DNA of 64,000 nucleotides from Amycolatopsis sp. CA-230715 (GTDB lineage: Bacteria; Actinomycetota; Actinomycetes; Mycobacteriales; Pseudonocardiaceae). Of this stretch, positions 8,241-15,877 are shown in pieces; position 1 is the first letter of the stretch; each line of letters starts with the position of its first letter. Made by a program: the position numbers and the translations under genes. Where the stretch lies: the NCBI RefSeq assembly GCF_018736145.1, contig NZ_CP059997.1:3719501-3783500 (forward strand). Reading direction: 5' to 3'. Below the pieces are notes generated by a model. The model did not search any database. It was not told the DNA's origin and saw only the letters and a list, made by a program, of their open reading frames with translations.

Positions 8241-9115
8241 GACAGCACAGATCGCCGGACTTGCGCGAGCAGATCCGCCGTGCGGTACCAGCCGTCGGCA
8301 CCCGGCGCGCCGACGAACGCGAGCTTTTCCACGCCCGAGTCGGCGTATTCGGCGAGGCGCTCCGACACCTCGGCCGGGGTACCGGTGACGACGGCCTCCC
8401 GCAGGATGTCCGCGTCGATGCCGTAGCTCTTGGCGAGCCCGTCGGCGTAGCGGTCTCGCAGGCCGGGATCCGGTTTCGCGACCAGCGATCCGTGGATCAC
8501 CATCGCGATCTTCGGCGCGGGGCGGCCTTCCTCGGCGGCCAGCTCGGCGAGCCGCGCCCGCGTTTCGCGCACCTGCGCGGGGCTCCGCAGCGCGCCGATC
8601 CAGCCGTCGCCGTACCGGGCCGTGCGCCGCAGCGCCGCCTCGGATCCGCCGCCGACCCAGATCGACGGCAGCGGCGCCGACGGAGTGAGCGCGACCTCTC
8701 CGATCCCGGTGAGGTCAGTCGGTTTCCCGCCGAGCAGCCCCGGCAGCGCCCGGAGGAGCTCGTCTGTCGCGCGGCCGCGGCCGGACGTCGGCACCCCGGC
8801 CATCCGCCACTCGTCCGTCGCGCCGCCGACGCCGATCCCGGCGACCAGCCTCGGTCCCGCCAGCCTCGACAGGGTGCCGAGTTCCCTCGCCGCCCATGCG
8901 AGCGGGCGCAGCGCGGGCAGGAGCACGGCGAGCCCGATGCCGATCCGCTCGGTCACCGCGGCCGCGGCGGCGAGTTCGAGCGTGCTGTGCACGCCGTGAT
9001 CGAGATGATCGCCCTTCCACACACCGTCGAGGCCGAGCTTCTCGGCGTACGGCGCGGCGTCGGTGGCTGCCGGATTTCCGCTCCGCGGCAGGAAGATCCC
9101 GATCTCGGTGGTCAT
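8237..9115 (-). CDS. LLM-class F420-dependent oxidoreductase
   Basis: A 292-residue luciferase-like (beta/alpha)8 protein. It begins MTTEIGIFLPRSG and contains LGLDGVWKGDHLDHG, RIGIGLAVLLPALRPLAWAARELGTLSRLAGPRLVAGIGVGG and IWVGGGSEAALRRTARYGDGWIG, the usual order of F420-binding LLM motifs. The exact substrate is unknown; relatives reduce or oxidise small organic compounds with F420. It is first in a two-gene operon with the LysE-type exporter, which suggests processing and export of one metabolite. The start follows TACGCT by 6 nt on the minus strand (leaderless layout). Confidence 0.85.
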   Translation of the reverse strand: MTTEIGIFLPRSGNPAATDAAPYAEKLGLDGVWKGDHLDHGVHSTLELAAAAAVTERIGIGLAVLLPALRPLAWAARELGTLSRLAGPRLVAGIGVGGATDEWRMAGVPTSGRGRATDELLRALPGLLGGKPTDLTGIGEVALTPSAPLPSIWVGGGSEAALRRTARYGDGWIGALRSPAQVRETRARLAELAAEEGRPAPKIAMVIHGSLVAKPDPGLRDRYADGLAKSYGIDADILREAVVTGTPAEVSERLAEYADSGVEKLAFVGAPGADGWYRTADLLAQVRRSVLS

Positions 9116-9121
9116 GGCACG

Positions 9122-9187
9122 AGCGTAGAACCTCTAGCTTGGTAGAGGTCAATTCATTGACTTGAACCAAGGTTCAAGTCCTACCGT
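9122..9187. promoter_or_regulatory. divergent promoter pair with dyads in 19 bp spacers
   Basis: The minus-strand promoter reads -35 TTGACC (plus coordinates 9147-9152) and -10 TACGCT (9122-9127). The plus-strand promoter reads -35 TTGACT (9157-9162) and -10 TACCGT (9182-9187). Both spacers are exactly 19 bp and both overlap an inverted repeat: ACCTCTA/TAGAGGT (9130-9149) and GACTTGAACC/GGTTCAAGTC (9159-9180). A long spacer with an embedded dyad is the classic architecture of MerR-family-controlled promoters. No MerR gene is near, so the regulator is inferred. Confidence 0.65.
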
Positions 9188-9194
9188 CGGCGGC

Positions 9195-10040
9195 ATGACG
9201 AAGATCCTGGTGACCGGTTCGACCGGCAAGATCGGCAGGCGGCTCGTGGCACGGCTGGCGGGCGCCGACGTACGAGCGCTGACCCGCGACCCGGAAACGG
9301 CCGGGCTGCCCGAAAACGTGGAAACCGTCGCGGGCGACCTCGCGACCTTGGAAGGCCTCGAAGCCGCGCTCGACGGCGTCGACGAGGTGTTCCTGCTGTG
9401 GCCGATGTTCACGACCGGAACCGCGGCCGAGGTGGTCGACCTCATCGCCCGGCACGCGCGGCACGTGGTGTTCCTGTCCTCGGCCGGCGTGACAGACGAC
9501 GGCGAGAACACGATCTTCCACGCCGAGATCGAGCACCTCATCGAACGGTCCGGTCTACAGTGGACGTTCCTGCGCGCGGGCGGGTTCGCCACGAACACAC
9601 TCGACTGGGCCGAGCAGATCCGCACCGGCGGCGAGGTGCACTGGCCCTACGGCAACGCGGTCCGCGTGCTCATCCACGAAGCCGACATCGCCGCCGTCGC
9701 CGCGCGCACGCTCACCGAAGACGGGCACGCGGGCCGGAAGTACGTGCTCACCGGCGCGGACCAGATCAGCCAGGCCGATCAGGTGCGCGCGATCGGCGCG
9801 GCGATCGGCGCGGAGCTGCACTGGCGGGAAATGGATCCGGAAACGGCACGCGAATACCTCATGTCCGCTTGGGGCAATTCTTCCTTCGTCTCCGGCGCGC
9901 TCGAACACTGGGCCTCGCTCGAAAAGCATCCCGAAGAAACGACCGACACCGTCGAGCGGATCACGGGTGTTCCCGCGCGCACGTTCGGACAGTGGGCGCG
10001 GGACCACGCCGAGGACTTCAGGCCGCTCGCGGCCGGATGA
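9195..10040 (+). CDS. NmrA-like NAD(P)-binding protein
   Basis: A 281-residue atypical SDR. It starts with the Rossmann motif MTKILVTGSTGKIGRR, continues with VRALTRDPETAG (second strand) and VVFLSSAGVTDDG, and lacks a YxxxK catalytic pair at the expected place. That is normal for NmrA/HSCARG-like redox sensors and quinone-reductase-like members. EHLIERSGLQWTFLRAGGFATNTL is the signature stretch of the family. It acts in the cytosol, either as a reductase or as an NADP sensor. The ATG is 7 nt downstream of TACCGT. It overlaps the convergent imine reductase gene by 23 bp. Confidence 0.85.
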   Translation: MTKILVTGSTGKIGRRLVARLAGADVRALTRDPETAGLPENVETVAGDLATLEGLEAALDGVDEVFLLWPMFTTGTAAEVVDLIARHARHVVFLSSAGVTDDGENTIFHAEIEHLIERSGLQWTFLRAGGFATNTLDWAEQIRTGGEVHWPYGNAVRVLIHEADIAAVAARTLTEDGHAGRKYVLTGADQISQADQVRAIGAAIGAELHWREMDPETAREYLMSAWGNSSFVSGALEHWASLEKHPEETTDTVERITGVPARTFGQWARDHAEDFRPLAAG

Positions 10041-10878
10041 CTTCCACCAGGCTCGCGAAACTCTGCTTTCCCAGTCCCGCGGCGATTCCTTCGGCCGTCA
10101 GGGACTCGATCAGCCGGGGCAGCGCGGCGTGGAGGCCGCTGTTCTCGGTGGCTCGCACCAGGTTCGTCATCAAGGGCGCGTCCAGTTCGAGCCACTCGCC
10201 GTCGCCGGGGTACTCCTTCGCGTCGATCTGGCCGCCGTAGTCCGCGATGACGTCCGCGATCGTCGTGGAGAGCCAGTGGGTGAGCAGTGGCGTCAGCGTT
10301 CGCGCGGGCACCCCTGCGGTGCCGAGCAGTGCCGCGGTCTGCAGGTACCCGAGCAGCGTCGCCCAGGCGAAGTTCAGCATGGCCAGGTCGTAGAGCGCCG
10401 CCGTGCCCGCGTCCGCGCCGAGGTAGGTCGCCCGCCCCAGCCGCGAGAGGAGGTCTTCGTGGCGCCGGAAGGCTTCCTCGGATCCGCTGTAGACCAGCAC
10501 CGTGCCGTCGTCCCCGACGTGCTCGGGATGGGCCATCAGCGCGCCGTCGAGGTACTCGGTCCGCCCAGACGCCGCCGCCCTGGCCTGCTCGCTCGTGCCC
10601 GAGGTCAGGTTCACCAGTGCATCGGGGTCGGGGAACCGGTCGAGCAGGCGCCACAGCGCGTCGTAGTCCTCGGCGCACAGCACGACTAGGTTCCCGGCGG
10701 GCGCCGACTCGGGCGCGCCGGCCGTCGCCACCCCGTCCGGCACGGTTCCGGGTTCGGGGCGCCCGGCCGGGTCCAGCAGCGTCACCGCGTGCCCGGCGCG
10801 TGCCAGCGCACCGGCGATCGCGGCGCCTCGCGGATTGGCGCCGAGCACGGTGACCGGCGCGCGGTTAGGTGAGCTCAT
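10018..10878 (-). CDS. imine-reductase-like NADP-dependent enzyme
   Basis: A 286-residue protein with an N-terminal Rossmann fold (VTVLGANPRGAAIAGALARAGH) of the beta-hydroxyacid dehydrogenase superfamily and an all-helical C-terminal dimerisation domain. The segment TEYLDGALMAHPEHVG matches the YLDGAIMATP-type signature of imine reductases. IREDs reduce cyclic imines to amines with NADPH; the natural substrate is unknown. The gene follows a TetR gene in the same direction, and a TetR-type operator lies in the 63 bp between them. Confidence 0.82.
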   Translation of the reverse strand: MSSPNRAPVTVLGANPRGAAIAGALARAGHAVTLLDPAGRPEPGTVPDGVATAGAPESAPAGNLVVLCAEDYDALWRLLDRFPDPDALVNLTSGTSEQARAAASGRTEYLDGALMAHPEHVGDDGTVLVYSGSEEAFRRHEDLLSRLGRATYLGADAGTAALYDLAMLNFAWATLLGYLQTAALLGTAGVPARTLTPLLTHWLSTTIADVIADYGGQIDAKEYPGDGEWLELDAPLMTNLVRATENSGLHAALPRLIESLTAEGIAAGLGKQSFASLVEVIRPRAA

Positions 10879-10905
10879 GGGATCCCTCCAGTCGTCGATC
10901 CCATG

Positions 10906-10938
10906 AACCTACACTATGTAGGTTACATTGTGTAGGTT
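10906..10938. promoter_or_regulatory. TetR-type operator of imine reductase gene
   Basis: AACCTACA and TGTAGGTT form perfect 8 bp arms around CTA (10906-10924). A second TGTAGGTT (10931-10938) pairs with an imperfect left half (TTACA), giving an overlapping second site. The block lies between the TetR stop and the imine reductase ATG, so the regulator probably represses the downstream enzyme gene. The same core does not recur upstream of the TetR gene itself. Confidence 0.75.
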
Positions 10939-10941
10939 GCT

Positions 10942-11529
10942 TTATCGGCCAGCGTGCCGCGTCAGCGCCCCGACCACGACGGTGACGGCACCGTCGATCG
11001 CGTCGGCGCGGGAGAGCCTACCGGCGGACGCTTCCCGCGCGACCCCTTCGACCGCGCTCAGGATTCCGGTCAGCAGAGCCAAATCGCCCTTCGCGGACAA
11101 CGCCACGTGCGGCGCGAGCGCGGTGCGGAACTCCTCGACGTAGAACTCCCGCGACCGCCGGAGGAAGTCCCTCGTCTCCGGGCTGCCCGCCAGCGCCGCG
11201 TAGACCTCGTCGCATTCGGCGCCCGCGGTCAGCACACCGTCCACATAGGCCGTGGCCAGCACCGACACCACGTCGTCGACGGACTTCGACCGCTCGCGCA
11301 GCGCCTCGCGGATCGTGCGCGCGAGCTGCTCGTCGTAGTCGCGGTAGAGGGCCATCAGCAGCCCCTCACGGCTCGTGAAGTGGTCGTAGGCGATCGGCCG
11401 CGACACGCCCGCGCGCTCGGCGAGGCTGACCAGGGAAAGCGAATTGGTCCCGTCGGAGCGGATGATGTCCGACGCCGTCGCGAGCAGCTGCCGCCGCCGG
11501 TCCGCCCTGCTCATCCTGGTAGCGCCCAT
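10942..11529 (-). CDS. TetR family regulator of imine reductase
   Basis: A 195-residue protein with an N-terminal TetR helix-turn-helix (residues 12-58: QLLATASDIIRSDGTNSLSLVSLAERAGVSRPIAYDHFTSREGLL) and a helical ligand-binding C-terminal domain. ATG 11529 sits 6 nt after TAACCT, a leaderless layout, so I prefer it to ATG 11514. It is the first gene before the imine reductase, with the dyad operator in between; it therefore likely senses the imine or a related amine. Confidence 0.87.
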   Translation of the reverse strand: MGATRMSRADRRRQLLATASDIIRSDGTNSLSLVSLAERAGVSRPIAYDHFTSREGLLMALYRDYDEQLARTIREALRERSKSVDDVVSVLATAYVDGVLTAGAECDEVYAALAGSPETRDFLRRSREFYVEEFRTALAPHVALSAKGDLALLTGILSAVEGVAREASAGRLSRADAIDGAVTVVVGALTRHAGR

Positions 11530-11788
11530 CCGGTCAGGTTAGACGGCGACGGCGGCCCGCCGCCCGCCACGGTAAAGAATTGTTCAAAACCAATTAAGTG
11601 AATGCACCCGGTTGCGGCGGAATCTCGTTTTCGGCGAGCGATCGTGGAACCCTGAACGGGATTCGCGCATCGGAATGCCGTCGACCGAGCCGAAAAAGCG
11701 AGGTTCCCGTGGTCACGAATGCTCCGGACGTCCCGGTGCGGTGGACCGCGGCCGCTTTTCCGGCGAGCCGCGGACGGAGGGAATGGTA

Positions 11789-12121
11789 ATGGGTTCTTCA
11801 AGCGGTGGTTTTCACGTCAAACTCGACGAACTGGCGGCGCACGAGCCCGAGGTGCGGGACGTGGCGAAGGACGTGCACACCGCCGTCACGGCCGCCGACG
11901 AGGGGCAGGCCGCGTTCGACGGGGCGTTCGGGGTGGTCGGGCAGGTGTTCGCGGTCGTCCTGCAGGGCTGGGTCAGCAGCGCGACCGGGTTCCTGCACTC
12001 GCTCGGCGACACCGGTGACGACCTCGCCGACCGCGTGAAGACCGCGCACGGCATGTACGACGCGCACGAGAACAAGACCAAGGCGCACCTGAAGTCGCTG
12101 TCCGAAGGGATGCCCGCGTGA
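11789..12121 (+). CDS. WXG100-like type VII secretion substrate
   Basis: A 110-residue, all-helical acidic protein: KLDELAAHEPEVRDVAKDVHTAVTAADEG, a GQVFAVVLQGWVSSATGFLHSLGDTG turn region and a charged C-terminal helix. This is the length and helix-turn-helix layout of ESX/WXG100-related proteins, although the WXG turn is WVS here. Such proteins are exported by, or pair with partners of, the type VII system. Start ATG 11789 has GGAGGG 7 nt upstream. The 259 bp before it has an AT-rich patch near 11570-11600 that could hold the operon promoter. Its stop overlaps the next gene (GTGA). Confidence 0.7.
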   Translation: MGSSSGGFHVKLDELAAHEPEVRDVAKDVHTAVTAADEGQAAFDGAFGVVGQVFAVVLQGWVSSATGFLHSLGDTGDDLADRVKTAHGMYDAHENKTKAHLKSLSEGMPA

Positions 12122-13323
12122 GCACAACGGAGGCCGAGAACCCGCTGGTCGCGAAGAGCGAGTCGCCGAGCGGGCTCACCACCGGGTTCGGCAACCCCGA
12201 GGCACCGGCGATGGACCGCATCAACGCGGCGACCGCGGGTTCCGGGATGCTCAACGACGTCGCGTCGACCGTCACCGACTTCCGCAAGGGCGACTGGGTC
12301 AACGCCGGGTTCGACCTCGGCACCGACGCGCTCGACCTGCTCGGTGCCGCGATGGACCCGCTCGGCACCCTCGCGAGCGCGGGCGTCGGCTGGCTCATCG
12401 AGCACATCAGCTTCCTCAAGGAGGGGCTCGACGCGCTCGCGGGCAATCCCGAGGCGGTCACCGCGAAGGCCGTCACGTGGTCGAACATCTCCAAGCAGCT
12501 CACCGAAAGCGCGGAAGCGTACGAGAAGTCCACGGCGAAGCTCACCAGCGAAGGCACCGCGGCCGAGGCGTACCAGGGCACCGCGAAGGGCTACGCCGAC
12601 ACCCTGCGCGGCGCGGCGACGCACGCCGACGCGGCATCCACCGCGATGAACGTCGGCGCGGCACTCGTCGGCACCGAACGCGGCCTGATCAGGGACATGA
12701 TCTCGTCGTTCGTCGGCGGGCTCATCCTCAAGGGCCTCGCCGCGATCGCCACCTCGTGGTGCTCGTTCGGCGGCAGCGTCGCGGCGTTCATCGCGGACAC
12801 CGTGCTCGAAGGCGCCAGCCTCGCCGAAAAGATCACCACGAAGATCGCGAAGATCGTGCAGAAGCTGGAAGAGCTGGCCAAGGGCGCCGGGAAGTCCAAG
12901 GGCGCGCTCGAAGCGGCGGCGAACGCGCTCAAGAAGCTCGGCAAGGGCACCGGCAAGATCGCGGAGAAGGGCCTCGACACCGCGGCCAAGCTCGATGCGA
13001 AGGGCCGCGACCTGAAGGAGGCCGCGGCCGCGCATCCCATGAGCGCCAAGGAAAAGCTGGAGGACTGGAAGGACAAGGTCCCGCACACCGACAAGCTCCC
13101 CGGCCAGAAGTACGCCGAGCCCAACCGGAACGTGCTCAACCCGGAGAAGTGGCAGGAAGCCCACGAGCACGTCAAGCACGACGGGTGGGAGTTCCACGCG
13201 CCGAAGTGGAACGCGGCGGACACGGCCGGGGTCGGCGCGGAGGCCCGCCGCCAGGAAAACGAACAGCCCGACCGCTACGGTGAAGCTTCCGAGGCATACG
13301 AGAAGGAACACGGGGAAGAGTGA
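12118..13323 (+). CDS. large WXG/PPE-like type VII effector candidate
   Basis: A 401-residue protein with GTG start overlapping the previous stop. Residues 60-160 (GAAMDPLGTLASAGVGWLIEH, then ITWSNISKQLTESAEAYE-like helices) resemble the WXG domain of large type VII substrates. Residues 185-235 form a Gly/Ala-rich hydrophobic stretch (SSFVGGLILKGLAAIATSW). A long Lys/Ala coiled segment follows, then a polar tail with HVKHDGWEFHAPKWN. I recognise no known toxin fold. By analogy with polymorphic toxins the C-terminus could be an effector domain; that is inference. Confidence 0.65.
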   Translation: MSTTEAENPLVAKSESPSGLTTGFGNPEAPAMDRINAATAGSGMLNDVASTVTDFRKGDWVNAGFDLGTDALDLLGAAMDPLGTLASAGVGWLIEHISFLKEGLDALAGNPEAVTAKAVTWSNISKQLTESAEAYEKSTAKLTSEGTAAEAYQGTAKGYADTLRGAATHADAASTAMNVGAALVGTERGLIRDMISSFVGGLILKGLAAIATSWCSFGGSVAAFIADTVLEGASLAEKITTKIAKIVQKLEELAKGAGKSKGALEAAANALKKLGKGTGKIAEKGLDTAAKLDAKGRDLKEAAAAHPMSAKEKLEDWKDKVPHTDKLPGQKYAEPNRNVLNPEKWQEAHEHVKHDGWEFHAPKWNAADTAGVGAEARRQENEQPDRYGEASEAYEKEHGEE

Positions 13324-13820
13324 CCGCTCCGGTTGAACAGTCCGAAGTGGACGAAGCGAATTCCGCGGGGCGGCTTCACGCGTCGCAACGGCGGCGGGTC
13401 CTGCGCGGCACCGGGATCGGGTTCGCCTGCCTCGTGCTCGGCGTGGCGTGCTGCGCGCTCGCACCGCTCTCCCCCGGCCCGGTCGCCGCGATCCTGCCGT
13501 TCGCGATCTTGTTGCTGCTGGCGGGGTTCTGGCTGGCGGGGCGCCCGGTGCTGGAGATCCTGATCGGGAAGGTCACGCCGGTCGACGGCTGGACCACGAT
13601 CGAAGCGCGCGATGCCCCGAAAATCACCTACGCCACCGGCGGCAGCCCGAACATGCGCAAGCTGCGCGCCGCCTATCTGCTCAACGTCGGCGCCCGGACG
13701 TTCAAAGTGGACAGAGACGTCTACGTGCTCGCGGAACCGGACCAGCGGAACACGGTGTTCCTGCTGCCGCTCACCAAACGCGTGATCAGCGCGATGCCCG
13801 CGCGCGGAGGCCGTCGGTGA
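13320..13820 (+). CDS. two-TM membrane protein, possible immunity partner
   Basis: A 166-residue protein whose GTG overlaps the upstream stop. Two membrane helices lie near residues 32-50 (GIGFACLVLGVACCALAPL) and 54-72 (PVAAILPFAILLLLAGFWL). A polar domain of about 85 residues follows, with no motif that I recognise. The tight coupling to the WXG-like gene makes it a candidate immunity or chaperone protein, inferred from context only. The 3' end overlaps the convergent TetR gene by 35 bp. Confidence 0.6.
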   Translation: MTAPVEQSEVDEANSAGRLHASQRRRVLRGTGIGFACLVLGVACCALAPLSPGPVAAILPFAILLLLAGFWLAGRPVLEILIGKVTPVDGWTTIEARDAPKITYATGGSPNMRKLRAAYLLNVGARTFKVDRDVYVLAEPDQRNTVFLLPLTKRVISAMPARGGRR

Positions 13821-14340
13821 GGACGTGCCCGAGCCCCTTCCCGGCGGAGCGGCGCTGGATCGCGACGTAGCCCGCGATCAGCGCGTGCATGTCCGAGGAT
13901 TCGAGGTCGTCGCGCACCGCGCCCGCCTCCTGCGCGCGGGCGAGCAGCCTGCCCAGCTGGTGGTGGAAGCCGGTCGCGGCGGACAGATCGGCCACGTGGT
14001 GCTCGTCGCCCTCCAACGCGTCGCACAGCGCGAGGTTCAGCATCGCCTTCTCCGCGACCATTTCGAGGAAGTCGAAGAACGACTCGCCGGGATCGCCGCC
14101 CGCGTCGGCGAGCTGCCGGGCCTGGTCGGTCATCTGCTCGATGCGGTCCACGATGACGGCTTCGTACAGCGCTTCCTTGCTGGGGAAGTGCCGGTACACC
14201 GTGCCAGCGCCGACCCCGGCACGGCGGGCGATCTCGTCGAGCGGCACCATCGGCCCCTCCTCCGCGAACGCTTCGTGCGCGGCGACGAGCACCCGCTCGC
14301 GGTTGCGGCGGGCATCAGCGCGCAGAGTCGGCTTGCTCAT
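13786..14340 (-). CDS. TetR family regulator
   Basis: A 184-residue protein: MSKPTLRADARRNRERVLVAAHEAFAEEG and the recognition region LDEIARRAGVGAGTVYRHFPSKEALYEAVI form a typical TetR DNA-binding domain. The C-terminal part matches the SBP56/AcrR-like group with a central GESFFDFLEMVAEKAM helix. It follows the MarR gene by 11 bp on the same strand, so both are likely co-transcribed. TAGACT lies 8 nt before its ATG and may give an extra leaderless start. Targets are unknown. Confidence 0.85.
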   Translation of the reverse strand: MSKPTLRADARRNRERVLVAAHEAFAEEGPMVPLDEIARRAGVGAGTVYRHFPSKEALYEAVIVDRIEQMTDQARQLADAGGDPGESFFDFLEMVAEKAMLNLALCDALEGDEHHVADLSAATGFHHQLGRLLARAQEAGAVRDDLESSDMHALIAGYVAIQRRSAGKGLGHVLTDGLRARASR

Positions 14341-14351
14341 CGAGGACGAGT

Positions 14352-14792
14352 CTAAGCGCGCTGGCGGAACTCGGTGACCGACGTCGTCAGCTCCCGCAAG
14401 GTCTCCCGGAGCGCGCGGGCCCGTTCGGCGTCGAGGCCCATCGCCTCGTCGACCGTGTCGGGCACCAGCGGTTCGGTCCGCTTCTTCAGCGCCTCGCCGT
14501 CGTCGGTGAGCGTGATCCACACGGTGCGCTCGTCCTCGGCGCGCCGTTCGCGGCGGACGAGCCCGGCCTTCTCCAGCCGCTTGAGCAACGGCGACAACGT
14601 GCCCGAGTCCAGGCTCAGCGCGTCGCCGAGGTCCTTGACCTGCGCCGGGCCGCCGTCCCACAGCGCCACCATGACCAGGTACTGCGGGTAGGTCAGGTCG
14701 AGCTCGTCGAGCATCGGCCGGTACAGCGCGGTGACCGCGCGGGACGCGGCGTAGAGCGAGAAGCACAGGCGGTCGTCGATCGGGAGCGTCAC
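14352..14792 (-). CDS. MarR family regulator, OhrR-like
   Basis: About 146 residues from GTG 14792 (an upstream GTG at 14822 would add ten). The N-terminal DDRLCFSLYAASRAV matches the LCFALYAASR stretch of OhrR-type peroxide sensors, whose reactive cysteine is the C of LCF (Cys10 here). A winged helix follows (YPQYLVMVALWDGGPAQVKDLGDALSLDSGTLSPLLKRLEKAGLVRRER). OhrR is oxidised by organic hydroperoxides and then leaves DNA. It is divergent from an HSL-type hydrolase, with a dyad between them. No ohr gene is adjacent, so the sensing role is inferred. Confidence 0.82.
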   Translation of the reverse strand: MTLPIDDRLCFSLYAASRAVTALYRPMLDELDLTYPQYLVMVALWDGGPAQVKDLGDALSLDSGTLSPLLKRLEKAGLVRRERRAEDERTVWITLTDDGEALKKRTEPLVPDTVDEAMGLDAERARALRETLRELTTSVTEFRQRA

Positions 14793-14861
14793 CGGTCCAG
14801 CATGCGCGCGGTATTCCCGCACTGCCAGCCGAAGTGCGCATCATCTCATCGCGCATCATTC

Positions 14862-14875
14862 AGTTGTGTACAACT
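14862..14875. promoter_or_regulatory. putative OhrR/MarR operator
   Basis: AGTTGT and ACAACT surround GT in the divergent region between the MarR gene and the hydrolase gene, followed by a GC-centred, less perfect dyad TAGTTGCGCGCTA. The TACAA/TTGTA-like core resembles OhrR boxes. Assignment rests on position and similarity only. Confidence 0.55.
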
Positions 14876-14929
14876 TAGTTGCGCGCTACTTTTCTGGTGT
14901 CCGATCCAACACGACCCGAGGAGCACGAG

Positions 14930-15877
14930 ATGACCGCCAACCCGCGCAACATCGCTCTCGAACCAGCGGCCCAGTCCTTCGCCGAAGCCACCGACGCCCC
15001 GCCCTACCTGTACGAACTCGGTCCGGTCGAGGGCCGCGAGACCGTCGACGAGGTGCAGGCGGGCGAGATCGACAAGCCCGCCGCCGACGTCGAAGAGCTG
15101 ACCATCCCGGCGGGCGTCCCGGTCCGGATCGTGCGCCCGGCCGGGGTGACCGGCACGCTGCCGGTGATCGTGTACGTGCACGGCGCGGGCTGGGTGTTCG
15201 GCAACGCGCACACCCACGACCGGCTCGTCCGCGAACTCGCCGCGGGCACCGGGGCCGCCGTGGTGTTCCCGGAGTACAGCCTGTCCCCGGAGGCTCGCTA
15301 CCCGACCGCGATCGAGGAGAACTACGCGGCCGCGAAATGGGTCGCCGAGCACGGTGCGGAGCACGGCCTCGACCCGGCGCGCGTGGCGATCGCGGGCGAT
15401 TCCGTCGGCGGGAACATGACCGCCGCCCTCACACTGCTCGCGAAGCGGCGCGGCGGGCCCCGTTTCGTCCAGCAGGTGCTGTTCTACCCGGTCACCGACG
15501 CGGCCATGGACACCGAGTCGTACGAACTGTTCGCCGACGGCTACTTCCTGACCCGCACCGGCATGCGCTGGTTCTGGGACCAGTACACGACCGACGAGGC
15601 CGAACGCGCCGAGATCACCGCGTCACCGCTGCGGGCCACCCTCGACGACCTCGCGGGCCTGCCGCCCGCGCTCGTCATCACCGGTGAGGCGGACGTCCTG
15701 CGCGACGAAGGCGAGGCCTACGCGAACAAGCTGCGCCAGGCGGGCGTGCCGGTGACCGCCGTGCGGTACCAGGGCGTCATCCACGACTTCGTCATGCTGA
15801 ACGCGCTGCGCGAAACGAATGCCGCGAACGCCGCCATCCGCCAGGCCGTCGACGTCCTGCGCACCGCGCTGGCGTAG
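14930..15877 (+). CDS. HSL-family alpha/beta hydrolase (esterase)
   Basis: A 315-residue cytosolic hydrolase of the hormone-sensitive-lipase family. It has the oxyanion-hole motif HGAGWVFGN (residues 84-92; HGGG in most relatives), the nucleophile elbow GDSVGGN with Ser158, the acid in ITGEADVLRDEG and the histidine in VIHDFVML. It should hydrolyse short-chain esters. ATG 14930 is preceded by GAGGAG at a good distance. It is divergent from the OhrR-like gene and probably under its control. Its stop touches the stop of the convergent SDR gene with no gap. Confidence 0.9.
   Translation: MTANPRNIALEPAAQSFAEATDAPPYLYELGPVEGRETVDEVQAGEIDKPAADVEELTIPAGVPVRIVRPAGVTGTLPVIVYVHGAGWVFGNAHTHDRLVRELAAGTGAAVVFPEYSLSPEARYPTAIEENYAAAKWVAEHGAEHGLDPARVAIAGDSVGGNMTAALTLLAKRRGGPRFVQQVLFYPVTDAAMDTESYELFADGYFLTRTGMRWFWDQYTTDEAERAEITASPLRATLDDLAGLPPALVITGEADVLRDEGEAYANKLRQAGVPVTAVRYQGVIHDFVMLNALRETNAANAAIRQAVDVLRTALA

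Noticed and set aside
11812..13464. 550-codon minus-strand ORF opposite the first WXG100-like module
   Set aside because: Low-complexity Arg/Leu/Glu sequence; the plus genes show ribosome sites and overlapping starts.
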